Assembly: GCF_030695085.1 (NCBI RefSeq) | Contig: NZ_JAUYTS010000004.1 | Coordinates: forward strand, 1-32,557 | Source of the DNA: Falsiroseomonas sp. | GTDB lineage: Bacteria > Pseudomonadota > Alphaproteobacteria > Acetobacterales > Acetobacteraceae | Direction: 5' to 3' | Length of the DNA stretch: 32,557 nt | Shown here: in pieces, positions 8,075 through 16,206 of the stretch | Layout: each line of letters opens with the position of its first letter | Position numbering within the stretch: the first letter of the stretch is position 1 | Program-made: the position numbers and the translations under genes | Notes under the pieces: generated by a model | Told to the model about the DNA's origin: nothing | Database searches by the model: none | What the model saw: only the letters and a program-made list of their open reading frames with translations

Positions 8075-8957
8075 CGCTGCTCATCCGGCTCTGGTTCAGG
8101 ACCAGTTGCAGCACGGGACAGGCTTCGAGAACATCCAGGGCAGCTTCCACGGCATCACGTGGCGTGGTCTCCGCGCGCACCACCAGCAGCACCTGGCCGA
8201 CCATGGCGGCCATGGCCGGTGCGTCGCTGGAGGACAGCGCGGCCGGCATGTCCAGCACCACGACATGCCGTGGCAGCGCCACCGCCACGGCCCGCAGCGC
8301 GGCCGCGAGTGCCGCCCCGCTCGGCGCCGCCTGGCCCGGCGCCCGCAACCCATGCGGCAGGACCGAGAGGCCGGCAATGGCCGTCGTCCGCAGCAGGAGC
8401 GAAACAGTCTTCGTCGGGTCCTGCGCCAGCGCCCGCAGACCGGGCGCATTCGCCAGATCCAGGCGCTGCGTGACATCGCCATCGACATCCACAAGCAGAA
8501 CCGGCTGGCCTGTGCCGGCGGCAAGGCTCGCGGCGAGGTTCACCGCGATGAAGCTCTTGCCCTCCTCCGGCACCGCGCTGGTGATCATCACCAATTGCCG
8601 GCAGGTGGTGGCGTTGCGCGCCGCATCCGGGGCCGGGATGGCGCGCAGAACCTGGGTCTGGATCAGCGCCAGCTCCTCCGCCAGACGGGTGCGTGCCTCC
8701 GCCTCCGGCTCGAAGGCCAGCCCTGCGGCACGCAGCTCCTCCATGCTGATCGCCGGCGGCGGCGCCACCGGCACCTCCGCGAAGGCCTCGGCATTGCGGG
8801 GCCCTTCGCGCCGCGGCGCATGGCTGGACAACCCTGCCGGTGCCAGCGTGTCCGGTGCCAGCGTGTCGGGTGTCAGGCTGTCCACTCCCCGCAGCGGCCC
8901 CATCGCGGCCACCGCACGCTCGGCAAGGTGGGTGCGCGGTGCGCTCAATCCGGTCAT
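8034..8957 (-). CDS. BY-kinase-like P-loop ATPase of the XrtA locus (no tyrosines)
   Basis: Belongs by motif and position to the exopolysaccharide/PEP-CTERM-locus tyrosine autokinase family, the cytoplasmic partner of the Wzz-like protein. It has 307 residues. Walker A is SAVPEEGKS (127-135), Walker A' VLLVDVDGD (153-161), Walker B VVVLDMPA (232-239). A helix RLAEELALIQTQV (91-103) matches the R-x-x-EE oligomerisation helix. Oddly, the whole protein contains no Tyr, so it lacks the C-terminal Tyr cluster that BY-kinases autophosphorylate. It may be an ATPase switch only, phosphorylate another protein, or be degenerate. Residues 26-40 are three copies of a D-[ST]-L-[TA]-P repeat encoded by 15-base tandem units. 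It overlaps the Wzz-like gene by four bases (ATGA). Confidence 0.88.
   Translation of the reverse strand: MTGLSAPRTHLAERAVAAMGPLRGVDSLTPDTLAPDTLAPAGLSSHAPRREGPRNAEAFAEVPVAPPPAISMEELRAAGLAFEPEAEARTRLAEELALIQTQVLRAIPAPDAARNATTCRQLVMITSAVPEEGKSFIAVNLAASLAAGTGQPVLLVDVDGDVTQRLDLANAPGLRALAQDPTKTVSLLLRTTAIAGLSVLPHGLRAPGQAAPSGAALAAALRAVAVALPRHVVVLDMPAALSSSDAPAMAAMVGQVLLVVRAETTPRDAVEAALDVLEACPVLQLVLNQSRMSSDDSFGNSTASADG
8837..8881 (-). repeat. Three tandem 15-base units inside the kinase gene
   Basis: Plus-strand units at 8837-8851 and 8852-8866 are identical (CCGGTGCCAGCGTGT); the third (8867-8881) matches at 12 of 15 bases. They encode three five-residue repeats of type DTLAP in the disordered N-terminal region. 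The unit length keeps the reading frame, so copy-number change would vary linker length without breaking the gene. Confidence 0.85.
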
Positions 8958-10456
8958 GCCAGCAGCATCCTTGCAATGATGCGGGGCGCGTCCGCGAGCA
9001 CGGCGCCAAACGCAACGAACAGCATGCCAAGCGCACCGGCGAAGCCGATGCCGGAGATCACCGCCCCGCGCCGCGGCGGCGCGGAAACAGCGCCCAGCAC
9101 CGGCAGGCCGATGCGGCGCAGATCCGCCAGCGTGTAGAAGCTGCGGTCGAACTGCATCAGCAGCAGCACCAGACCGACACCGGCGCCGAGCCCGGCAACC
9201 AGCACGCCGGCCGAGAGCAGGAAGCGGTTGGGCGATACCGGCTGTGCCGGCACAGTCGGCGGGTCCACCACCTCCAGCTGCACGCGGTCCGAACTGTCAC
9301 GCGCGGCGCCGGCCAGCTGCAGCGATTCGCGCCGCGCCAGCAGCTCGTCATAGTTGCGGCGCAGGACGTTGTAGTCGCGGTCCAGGTTCAGGAACTGCGC
9401 CTGTACCTGCGGCGCGCTGCGGGCGATCTCGTCCAGCCGCTCCACCTCGGCAATGCCTTCACGCTCCTGTCGCTCCAGCGAAGCGATCTCGGAGTCCGCG
9501 TCGACCAGCCTGAGGCGCAGCATCTCCAGCGCCTGGTTCTGCGGCTGCGCAACCGACCCACGTGCACCACCGCCGCCACCACCGCCCGCGCGGGCGGCAT
9601 TCACCACGGCAACCGCCGCGCGAACGTCCGGGTGTGAGTCCGTATAGCGCAGGCGAAGCTCGGCCAATTGGCGCTGCGCCTCCACCAGGCGCGGATTGCC
9701 GCCGCCTGAGGTGACGACAGGCGCCGGCACCGCTGCCATCTCCTGCAGCTGCTGCTGCGTCAGGTCACGGCGCCTGCGGGTATCGGTCAACTCGCCCTGC
9801 ACCTGCGCCAGGCGGCTGCGCGCCGCCTCGAGGCGGGAAGACCCGCCAAGCGCGTCGGAGGGAAGAATATCGAGGTAGCGCGCCCGGAACTCGGCACGGC
9901 GGTTCTCCGCCTGGCGAAGCTGCACCTCATAGGACGCGGTCTGCTCGGCCACGAAGTTGCGCGCATTGTCCATCTGCTGACGGTCGGTGACCATCGCCGC
10001 CTCCATGAACAGATTCAGCGCGGTAGTCACCACGTCATGCGCAAGCCGTGGATCGCGGTCCTGGAACTCGATCGTGAACAGGTTGCGGGTCTGCGTCCGG
10101 ATGCGAATGTCCCGCGCCAGCCGGGTCAGCATCTGCTCCCGGCCAATCGGGTCGCGGACCTGCTCCTGAAGCCGCGTGCGCGCGATGATCTTCTCAAGGT
10201 TCGGGCGCGACAGCAGCGTGCGCTGCAGGGTCTCGACCTGGCTGGCGGGCGAGCTGTCGATCGCGATGCCGCGCAGCAGCAGCCCAAGGATCGCATCCGC
10301 ATCGGCATAGACCCGGGTGGTTGCGACATACTGGTTCGGCATCATCGTGACCCCGGCCCAGCCACCGATGCACACCACCCAGGCGAGCGCCAAGGCGCGC
10401 CAGCGATGTCGGGCGCCGGCGGCCAGCGCCCGGCGGAACAGCCCGTGCAGGTCCAT
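8954..10456 (-). CDS. XrtA-associated polysaccharide chain-length determinant (Wzz/PCP)
   Basis: Inner-membrane polysaccharide co-polymerase controlling EPS chain length and coupling to the export channel. Starting at the ATG 10456 (MDLHGLFRRAL) it has 500 residues; the frame opens at a TTG at 10468, which is less likely. N-terminal TM is WRALALAWVVCIGGWAGV (about residues 20-38). A long helical periplasmic region with heptad-like LA/LE segments follows, then the Wzz-type Pro motif PPTVPAQPVSPNR and a TM (FLLSAGVLVAG...). An additional C-terminal hydrophobic segment ends the protein. A Gly run (AGGGGGGGA) interrupts the middle of the periplasmic region. The kinase domain is a separate gene immediately downstream. 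The start lies two bases after the stop of the export gene. Confidence 0.92.
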   Translation of the reverse strand: MDLHGLFRRALAAGARHRWRALALAWVVCIGGWAGVTMMPNQYVATTRVYADADAILGLLLRGIAIDSSPASQVETLQRTLLSRPNLEKIIARTRLQEQVRDPIGREQMLTRLARDIRIRTQTRNLFTIEFQDRDPRLAHDVVTTALNLFMEAAMVTDRQQMDNARNFVAEQTASYEVQLRQAENRRAEFRARYLDILPSDALGGSSRLEAARSRLAQVQGELTDTRRRRDLTQQQLQEMAAVPAPVVTSGGGNPRLVEAQRQLAELRLRYTDSHPDVRAAVAVVNAARAGGGGGGGARGSVAQPQNQALEMLRLRLVDADSEIASLERQEREGIAEVERLDEIARSAPQVQAQFLNLDRDYNVLRRNYDELLARRESLQLAGAARDSSDRVQLEVVDPPTVPAQPVSPNRFLLSAGVLVAGLGAGVGLVLLLMQFDRSFYTLADLRRIGLPVLGAVSAPPRRGAVISGIGFAGALGMLFVAFGAVLADAPRIIARMLLA

Positions 10457-10458
10457 GG

Positions 10459-11100
10459 TCAGAACCAACCCTGCGGGATGACCAGCGTGTCACCCGGCTG
10501 CATGGCGACATCCTGGGAAATGTCGCCGCCACGCAGCAGGTCATCCAGCCGCACCGGGATCACCTGCGGGGCCGCACCATTGGGCGGGCGGCGGATGATC
10601 TCGGCACGATTGCCGGCGGCGTAGCGCGTCAGCCCGCGGGCGTTGATCATCACGTCGAGGACGCTCAACCCCTCGCGGTAGGGCAGCGCCAGCGGCTGTG
10701 TCGCCTCGCCGATCACCCGGATCTGGCGGCTTGGCTGGCCGATGAAGGATTGCACCATGACGGTGACATTCGGCTCCCGCACATACTCCGCCAGGGCTTC
10801 CTCCAGCGCGCGTGCCAGCTCGCTGGGGGTGCGCCCGGCGGCCTCGACGTCCGGCACCAGCGGCAGGGAGATGCGGCCATCCGGGCGCACCGGCAGCGCC
10901 GCGGCGCTGAGTTCCGGCGCACGGTAGACGAAGACCGTCAGCGTATCGCCCGGACCGATGACGTAGGCGCTGGCGGCGGAGGATTGTGCAGTGGAAGCGG
11001 GCAGCGCAGGGGGTGCGCCGGCACAGCCGGCAAGCCCGGCACCGAGCCCGATGATGAGGGCAGACCAGGCCGGAATGCCTGCAACGCGGAAGCTCTTCAT
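10459..11100 (-). CDS. XrtA-associated polysaccharide export lipoprotein (OPX/Wza-like)
   Basis: Short outer-membrane polysaccharide export protein, the first gene of the minus-strand operon. The ATG at 11100 (MKSFRVAG) gives 213 residues and has an AGAGG site eight bases upstream; the open frame reaches 11190 but the extension precedes the signal peptide. A lipobox LAGC marks a lipoprotein with acylated Cys near residue 25. The Poly_export domain follows (YVIGPGDTLTVFVYR, then RPDGRISLPLVPDV), and then one SLBB-like domain (IRVIGEATQPLALPYREG). The end VIPQGWF is typical of the PEP-CTERM-locus export family. It lacks the long C-terminal part of E. coli Wza, so the barrel protein at 6350-8074 may supply the membrane pore; that is inference. 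Confidence 0.93.
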   Translation of the reverse strand: MKSFRVAGIPAWSALIIGLGAGLAGCAGAPPALPASTAQSSAASAYVIGPGDTLTVFVYRAPELSAAALPVRPDGRISLPLVPDVEAAGRTPSELARALEEALAEYVREPNVTVMVQSFIGQPSRQIRVIGEATQPLALPYREGLSVLDVMINARGLTRYAAGNRAEIIRRPPNGAAPQVIPVRLDDLLRGGDISQDVAMQPGDTLVIPQGWF

Positions 11101-11429
11101 GCCGATGGCCTCTGGCTGGAGAAAAGCGGGCCGTTGGGGGGCCGGGAGGGTCCCGGACCGGCGTCGCCTCTGGTGGCAGGAGCGATACAAAACTGAGCCG
11201 GCCGGCGCTATCTAGAATTTAGCTCCGCGTATTAACGTTTAAAGCAAGCTCCCCTGCTTGTGTTACGTTTGATGCAAAATCACCCGCTTTTGTCGGCAAA
11301 TTCCTTAGTTAAAATGCCGGTTCGCGCCAATTTTGCTACAAACATCTCATTTACAATATTTTGTGATTATTATTCGGATCGTGTTTGCCCGGCAATGTCG
11401 CATTATGTGGGCAGAAGAGGGCGACACCC
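11101..11429. promoter_or_regulatory. Divergent intergenic control region (AT-rich)
   Basis: About 330 bases without a gene separate the two divergent arms. From roughly 11205 to 11395 the sequence is strikingly AT-rich for this locus, with many TpA steps (ATTAACGTTTAAAG, TTAGTTAAAATG, TTTACAATATTTTG). Two imperfect direct repeats, 11232-11247 and 11262-11277 (12 of 16 identical, core ACGTTT..A.GCAA), start 30 bases apart. Between them AAGCA/TGCTT (11242-11246 and 11255-11259) forms a short inverted repeat. I see no correctly spaced -24/-12 element on either strand and no convincing sigma-70 pair. Confidence 0.7.
11232..11277. repeat. Imperfect direct repeats in the divergent promoter region
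   Basis: TTAACGTTTAAAGCAA (11232-11247) and GTTACGTTTGATGCAA (11262-11277) agree at 12 of 16 positions and start 30 bases apart, close to three helical turns. Placement between divergent EPS arms suggests a pair of operator half-sites for an unknown regulator. This is inferred from arrangement only. Confidence 0.5.
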
Positions 11430-12752
11430 ATGACAAATTTGTTTGGCCATAGCGTACGATCCGAAGTCCTCGCACTATGCCTCGGCGAGACCGGCGCCGT
11501 GTTTCTCTGCGTGCTAACGCTGTTGTTCGTAGGCGGTTCGTTCGGCCAGGCGGAAGGGTTTGCCGCGGCAGTGGCAGTGGCGGCGATCACGGCGACAACC
11601 GTGCTGCTGGTGGCCGGCGCCGTCGGCTTCTATGAACCCTCCACACTGGCCGGCCTGCGCGCCACCCTGGTCTCCGGTTTGGTCGGCACCACCATCCTGC
11701 TGCTGCTTCTGGTGCTGGCGCTGCAGTTCACCGAAGGTGAAGGCGTCAGCCCCGTTCAGCGGCATGCGCTGATCTCCGTGATGCTTGGCACCGCCATTGC
11801 CATCCTTCTCACGCGCCTGGGCTTCCTGCTGCTGCGCCCGCCGCTTCGCCGTCTGGCGCTGGTCGGCGCCGAGAAGCCCGGTACGGATCGCGGCTACGCG
11901 CCCTTCGAGGTGACGTTGGCGCTACCGGTGGCCGACGCGCTTTCCCAGGCCATCTCGCGCGGCCGGCTGCGCGCCTGGCGCGTCTGGGCCGTGATCGCAC
12001 CGTCCCGCACGCCGCTGCCTGTGGAGACGCAGAAGAATTGCGCGGCCGCCGGCGTGCATGTCTTCACGGCTGCTGAATTCAGTGAGCACGGTCTCAACCG
12101 GCTGGATCTGGAAAGCCTTCCGGAAGGCTGGCTTGCCAGCGCCAAGGCCGCGCATACCAGCCGGACGGAGGCCGCCCTGCGCCGGGGTTTCGATATCCTG
12201 GTTGCCAGTGCGCTACTGCTGCTGACGTTGCCGCTGCTGCTGCTCACCATGCTGGCCATCCGCCTCGACAGCAAAGGGCCGATCTTTTACCGGCAGGAGC
12301 GCGTCGGCCTGAACAACCGCCCCTTCATGCTGTTCAAGTTCCGCAGCATGGTGACGGATGCCGAAGCTGGCGGCGTCGCTCGCTGGGCGATCCGCGGTGA
12401 TCCGCGCGTCACGCGCGTGGGCCGCATCATGCGGCTGACGCGCATCGATGAGATCCCGCAGGCGTTCAACGTGCTGCGGGGCGACATGTCTGTCGTCGGG
12501 CCGCGCCCGGAACGGCCGACCTTCGTGGCGCAGCTTGGCGAGATCATCCCGCACTACCACGATCGTGCCATCGTGAAGCCGGGCATCACCGGCTGGGCGC
12601 AGGTCAACTATCCCTATGGCGCATCGGTCGAGGATGCGCGGATGAAGCTGGCCTACGACCTGTACTACGTACGCCGCCGCAGCCTGCTGCTGGATCTGCT
12701 GATCCTGCTATCGACCGTCCGCGTGGTCCTGTTCCAGGAAGGCGCCCGCTGA
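11430..12752 (+). CDS. XrtA-associated initiating sugar-phosphate transferase (WbaP/EpsB-like)
   Basis: Initiates EPS synthesis by moving a sugar-1-phosphate from a nucleotide sugar to undecaprenyl phosphate at the inner membrane. The ATG at 11430 (MTNLFGHSV) has GAGGG eight bases upstream and gives 440 residues; a TTG at 11385 opens the frame earlier but lacks support. N-terminal TM segments span about 17-36, 44-66, 82-99 and 113-135. A divergent nucleotide-binding-like domain follows (140-235), then a TM near 254-278 and the catalytic domain: FKFRSM (302-307), RIDEIPQ (338-344), GDMSVVGPRPERP (351-363), and PGITGWAQVNYPYG. The middle domain is shorter and less conserved than in CpsE-type enzymes. 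It is the first gene of the plus-strand arm. Confidence 0.93.
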   Translation: MTNLFGHSVRSEVLALCLGETGAVFLCVLTLLFVGGSFGQAEGFAAAVAVAAITATTVLLVAGAVGFYEPSTLAGLRATLVSGLVGTTILLLLLVLALQFTEGEGVSPVQRHALISVMLGTAIAILLTRLGFLLLRPPLRRLALVGAEKPGTDRGYAPFEVTLALPVADALSQAISRGRLRAWRVWAVIAPSRTPLPVETQKNCAAAGVHVFTAAEFSEHGLNRLDLESLPEGWLASAKAAHTSRTEAALRRGFDILVASALLLLTLPLLLLTMLAIRLDSKGPIFYRQERVGLNNRPFMLFKFRSMVTDAEAGGVARWAIRGDPRVTRVGRIMRLTRIDEIPQAFNVLRGDMSVVGPRPERPTFVAQLGEIIPHYHDRAIVKPGITGWAQVNYPYGASVEDARMKLAYDLYYVRRRSLLLDLLILLSTVRVVLFQEGAR

Positions 12753-12786
12753 TGCACGGCGTCGCGCAGCAGACGGGTTTGCCGGG

Positions 12787-14814
12787 ATGGTTGCGATGAA
12801 CGCCGCGGCCACGCCGTGGCTGCACGTCGCCGCGGCCGTTCTGTGCCTCGGCTGGGCGGCGCTGATCCTGGCTTGCGGGCGGCTGCGCGCCACACTGCCG
12901 CTGACCCTGGCCTGCCTGGCCGCTGCAGCATGGGCGATGGCCGTGGCCTTGCGGCCCGCGATGCCATTGGACGGGCTGCCCGGCGCGCTGGAGATCCTGC
13001 GCAGTGCCCTCTGGCTCGCCCTGCTGCTGCTGCTCATGCGCCGCCATGGCGGCACCAACGCGACGCCGCAGGTCTGGCGCTTTGCGGTGGTTGGCGGGGT
13101 GGTGACACTGCTTTCGCTCACGGCCTTGCTGCCCAACACGCCGCAGATGCCGACCCTCGGCTCCCCGGGGTTAATGGCCCGGCTCGGCCTGGCATTGCTG
13201 GTGCTGCTGGTGGCGGAGAATCTGTACCGCAACGCGGACCGTGCGGCGCGCTGGCACGTGATCCTGCCCTGCCTCGTACTCGGCGGCCTGTCCGCCTTCG
13301 ATGTGGTGCTGCACGCGGATGCGGCGCTGCATCGCTTCTATGCCCCGGCACTGCTGGATGCCCGGGCGGTACTTACGGCGTTGTCGATGCCGCTGCTGGT
13401 GCTTGCCGCGCTGCGCGACCGACGCTGGCGTCGCAACCTGCCGGTCTCGCGTCAGGCCGTGTTCCATGGCGCGACATTGGTGATCGCCGGCACCTTCCTG
13501 ACCGGCGTCGGCGCGGTGGGCGAAGGGCTGCGGCATTTCGGCGCCGACTGGGGCGGTGCGGCGCAGGTCAGCCTGCTCGCCGGCGCGGTGCTGGCCATTG
13601 CCGTGGCGACCTCCTCCGCCTCCATGCGTTCCCATATCCGGCGGCGCGTGGTCGACCATTTCTTTGCCGCCCGCTTCGATTATCGCGCCGAATGGCTGCG
13701 CTGCGTCGCCACGCTGTCCGCCCAGCATGCGGAAGCCGAGCAGCGCGCCATCATCGCCATCGCCGATCCCGTGGACAGCCCGGCCGGCCTGCTGCTGCTG
13801 CGGGATGCGCCACAGGCACCGTTGCGCTGGGCCGGGTCCTGGAACCTGCCGGTGCATGACATTGTGCTGCCGCCGGACCACGCCCTTGTCGCTGCGCTGC
13901 AGGACGGCACACATATCGTCACCGCGGTGCCGCGTGACCTTGGCGCGGATCTCGCGCCGCTATGGCTCGCCGTGCCGTTGCGGCATCACCGTGACGGGCT
14001 GCTCGGCCTCGTGCTGCTGGCGCCGCCGCGCGCGCCCTTCAACCTGGATGCCGAGGCGTTCGACCTGCTGAGGGCTGTTGGCCGCGAAGTGGCGATGTTC
14101 CTGGCCGAGCGCCGCGCCGCCGAACGGCTGCACGACCAGCGCGCCCTGGCCGAGCACGCGCGCCGCTTCGCCTTCGTGGCGCATGACGTGAAGAATGTTG
14201 CCAGCCAGCTCACCCTGGTTCTCGCCAATGCCGAGCACAACATCGCCGATCCGGAATTCCAGCAGGACATGCTGCTGACGGTCGGTGCCTCCGCACAGCG
14301 AATCAACGCGCTGATCGCCCGGCTGCGGGAGCCGGAGGCGGAACAGCCGCCGGCGCTGATAGCCCCGCTCGAGACCATCCGCGCGGTTCTGCGCGAAGTG
14401 GCGCATCCGGTCGAGGTCTCGGCGGATGACGCCGATTCCTGCTGCATCGCCATCGCGCCCGACGGCTTCGCCGCCGCCCTGCGCCACCTTCTGGACAACG
14501 CCATTGAAGCCTCGCCCCAGGCCGTCCCGGTCCGCATCACGCTGCGGCGGGAGGCTGACTCCGTGCAACTCGATATCACCGATCGCGGACCCGGCATGAC
14601 CCCCGAATTCGTGCGCGACCATCTGTTCCGTCCCCTGGTATCCGGCCGCGCCGATGGCAACGGCGTCGGTGCCTGGCAGGCGCGCGATCTGTTGCGCGCC
14701 GCCGGCGGGGACCTGCTCGCGCTCAGCACACCGGGCGCTGGCACGACCATGCGAATGACCCTGCCCTGCCAGCCGGCAGCCAGGCCTCTGCAACTACAGG
14801 AGATTGCGGCATGA
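12787..14814 (+). CDS. prsK: PEP-CTERM system histidine kinase PrsK
   Basis: Membrane sensor kinase for the PrsR regulator. It has 675 residues; a second ATG lies three codons in. Residues 10-280 hold about nine to ten TM segments, residues 300-440 a GAF-like sensor domain, and the rest the kinase core. The phosphoacceptor is H466 in FVAHDVKN. The N box is LLDNAIEAS (N571), the G1 box DITDRGPGM (596-604), the F box HLFRPLVSG and the G2-like box GNGVGAWQA. The input signal is unknown; the large membrane domain suggests envelope or EPS status. It overlaps prsR by four bases (ATGA) and follows the initiating transferase by 34 bases, so both are probably co-transcribed. Confidence 0.95.
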   Translation: MVAMNAAATPWLHVAAAVLCLGWAALILACGRLRATLPLTLACLAAAAWAMAVALRPAMPLDGLPGALEILRSALWLALLLLLMRRHGGTNATPQVWRFAVVGGVVTLLSLTALLPNTPQMPTLGSPGLMARLGLALLVLLVAENLYRNADRAARWHVILPCLVLGGLSAFDVVLHADAALHRFYAPALLDARAVLTALSMPLLVLAALRDRRWRRNLPVSRQAVFHGATLVIAGTFLTGVGAVGEGLRHFGADWGGAAQVSLLAGAVLAIAVATSSASMRSHIRRRVVDHFFAARFDYRAEWLRCVATLSAQHAEAEQRAIIAIADPVDSPAGLLLLRDAPQAPLRWAGSWNLPVHDIVLPPDHALVAALQDGTHIVTAVPRDLGADLAPLWLAVPLRHHRDGLLGLVLLAPPRAPFNLDAEAFDLLRAVGREVAMFLAERRAAERLHDQRALAEHARRFAFVAHDVKNVASQLTLVLANAEHNIADPEFQQDMLLTVGASAQRINALIARLREPEAEQPPALIAPLETIRAVLREVAHPVEVSADDADSCCIAIAPDGFAAALRHLLDNAIEASPQAVPVRITLRREADSVQLDITDRGPGMTPEFVRDHLFRPLVSGRADGNGVGAWQARDLLRAAGGDLLALSTPGAGTTMRMTLPCQPAARPLQLQEIAA

Positions 14815-16196
14815 GCAAGCCGAAGCTGCTGATTGTGGAGGATGATCCCGGCCTCTGCGCACAGTACCGATGGGCCTTCCCGGCGTGGCGCGTCGTCATC
14901 GCCAATGACCGACGACAGGCGGAGGCGACGGCCAGGCGCGAACAGCCGGCCGCCGTGCTGCTCGACCTTGGGCTGCCGCCGGATGCGGAAGGCGTGGCGG
15001 AAGGTTTTGCGACGCTCGCCGCGCTGCGCGCCCTGGCACCCGGCCTGCCCATCATCGTCGCCAGCGGCCAGGGGCAGCGGGAGACGATGCTGCGTGCGGT
15101 CGGCCTCGGCGCCTATGATTTCTGCGAGAAGCCGGTCGATCTCGACGTGCTGCGCACCATCCTCGACCGCGCGCTGCATGTGCGCGCGCTGGAGGAGGAG
15201 AATCAGCGCCTGGCCGCCGCGCCGCGCCCCAGCCCGATCGCGGACATCATCACCGCCGATGAGTCCATGCTGAAGCTGTGCCGGAGCATCGAGCGCCTGG
15301 CCACCGTCTCGGTCCCCGTACTGCTGCTGGGCGAAAGCGGCACCGGCAAGGAAGCGCTGGCGCGTGCGCTGCACCAGCTGGGTCCGCGTGCATCCAAGCC
15401 CTTCATCGCCCTGAACTGCGCCGCGATTCCGGAGGCGCTGCTGGAAAGCGAGTTGTTCGGCCATGAGCGCGGCGCCTTCACCGGCGCCGTGCGCCAGGTG
15501 ACCGGGCAGATCGAGGCGGCGCATGGCGGCACGCTTTTCCTGGACGAGATCGGTGACCTGCCGATGTCGTTGCAGGCCAAGCTGCTGCGCTTCCTGCAGG
15601 ACCAGATGATCGAGCGCATCGGCGGCCGCACCAAGATCCGCGTCGATGTGCGTGTCGTCTCCGCCACCAATCAGCCGCTTGAGGAACAGGCGGAGACCGG
15701 CGGCTTCCGGCAGGACCTGCTGTACCGGCTGAACGCGCTGACGCTGCGCGTGCCGCCGCTGCGCGAACGCGGCGGGGATGCGCTGCTGCTGGCACGCTGG
15801 TTCCTGGCCCGCCATGGGCAGGAGGCACAGCGCCGCCTGCGCGGCTTCGATGATACGGCGCTTGCCGCCATCGCTGCCCATCCCTGGCCCGGCAATGTGC
15901 GCGAGCTAGGTAACCGCATCCAGCGCGCTGCGTTGATGTCCGAAGGACCCCTGCTGAGTGCAGCTGATCTGGAACTGGCACAGGCGGTTCCTCTCGCTGA
16001 ACCGGCCAGCGAGGATCTCGACCTGCGTGCCGCCCGCGCGCGGGCGGAGCGTGAAATGATCGGGCGCGCGCTGGCGCGCTGCAATGGCAGCCTGTCTGCC
16101 GCCGCACGCCTGCTCGGGATCAGCCGCCCGACACTTTATGACCTGCTCGAGACGCATGGGCTTTCGCCGCAACGCGCCGATGCGAATCCCTCCTGA
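14811..16196 (+). CDS. prsR: PEP-CTERM system sigma-54 response regulator PrsR
   Basis: Enhancer-binding protein that activates RpoN promoters after phosphorylation by PrsK. It has 461 residues. Receiver domain: acidic pocket E10-D11-D12, phosphoacceptor D52 in LLDLGLPPD and K107 in CEKPVD. AAA+ domain: Walker A GESGTGKE (174-181), the sigma-54-contacting GAFTGA loop (221-226), Walker B TLFLDE (241-246), and [10 protein letters not shown] (357-366). The Fis-type helix-turn-helix is near 422-450 ([19 protein letters not shown]). All motifs for sigma-54 activation are intact, and the sigma-54 promoter at 629-644 is an obvious target. Confidence 0.96.
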   Translation: MSKPKLLIVEDDPGLCAQYRWAFPAWRVVIANDRRQAEATARREQPAAVLLDLGLPPDAEGVAEGFATLAALRALAPGLPIIVASGQGQRETMLRAVGLGAYDFCEKPVDLDVLRTILDRALHVRALEEENQRLAAAPRPSPIADIITADESMLKLCRSIERLATVSVPVLLLGESGTGKEALARALHQLGPRASKPFIALNCAAIPEALLESELFGHERGAFTGAVRQVTGQIEAAHGGTLFLDEIGDLPMSLQAKLLRFLQDQMIERIGGRTKIRVDVRVVSATNQPLEEQAETGGFRQDLLYRLNALTLRVPPLRERGGDALLLARWFLARHGQEAQRRLRGFDDTALAAIAAHPWPGNVRELGNRIQRAALMSEGPLLSAADLELAQAVPLAEPASEDLDLRAARARAEREMIGRALARCNGSLSAAARLLGISRPTLYDLLETHGLSPQRADANPS

Positions 16197-16206
16197 CGGA
16201 GACCGA

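Noticed and set aside
9582..9597. Perfect 16-base palindrome CCGCCCGCGCGGGCGG
   Set aside because: It lies in the Gly/Ala/Arg-coding part of the Wzz-like gene, where GC-rich codons easily create such a palindrome; no regulatory context.
11300..11320. Minus-strand TTGGCGCGAACCGGC as a sigma-54 promoter of the export operon
   Set aside because: Spacing between GG and GC is nine, and the -12 side reads CGGC instead of TTGC.
14735..14750. TGGCACGACCATGC near the end of prsK as a sigma-54 site for prsR
   Set aside because: There are nine bases between GG and GC instead of ten, and prsK and prsR overlap and are translationally coupled.
15790..15804. TGGCACGCTGGTTCC, a near-match to the sigma-54 consensus
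   Set aside because: It lies within the prsR coding sequence, the -12 GC is missing, and no gene starts downstream at a suitable distance.
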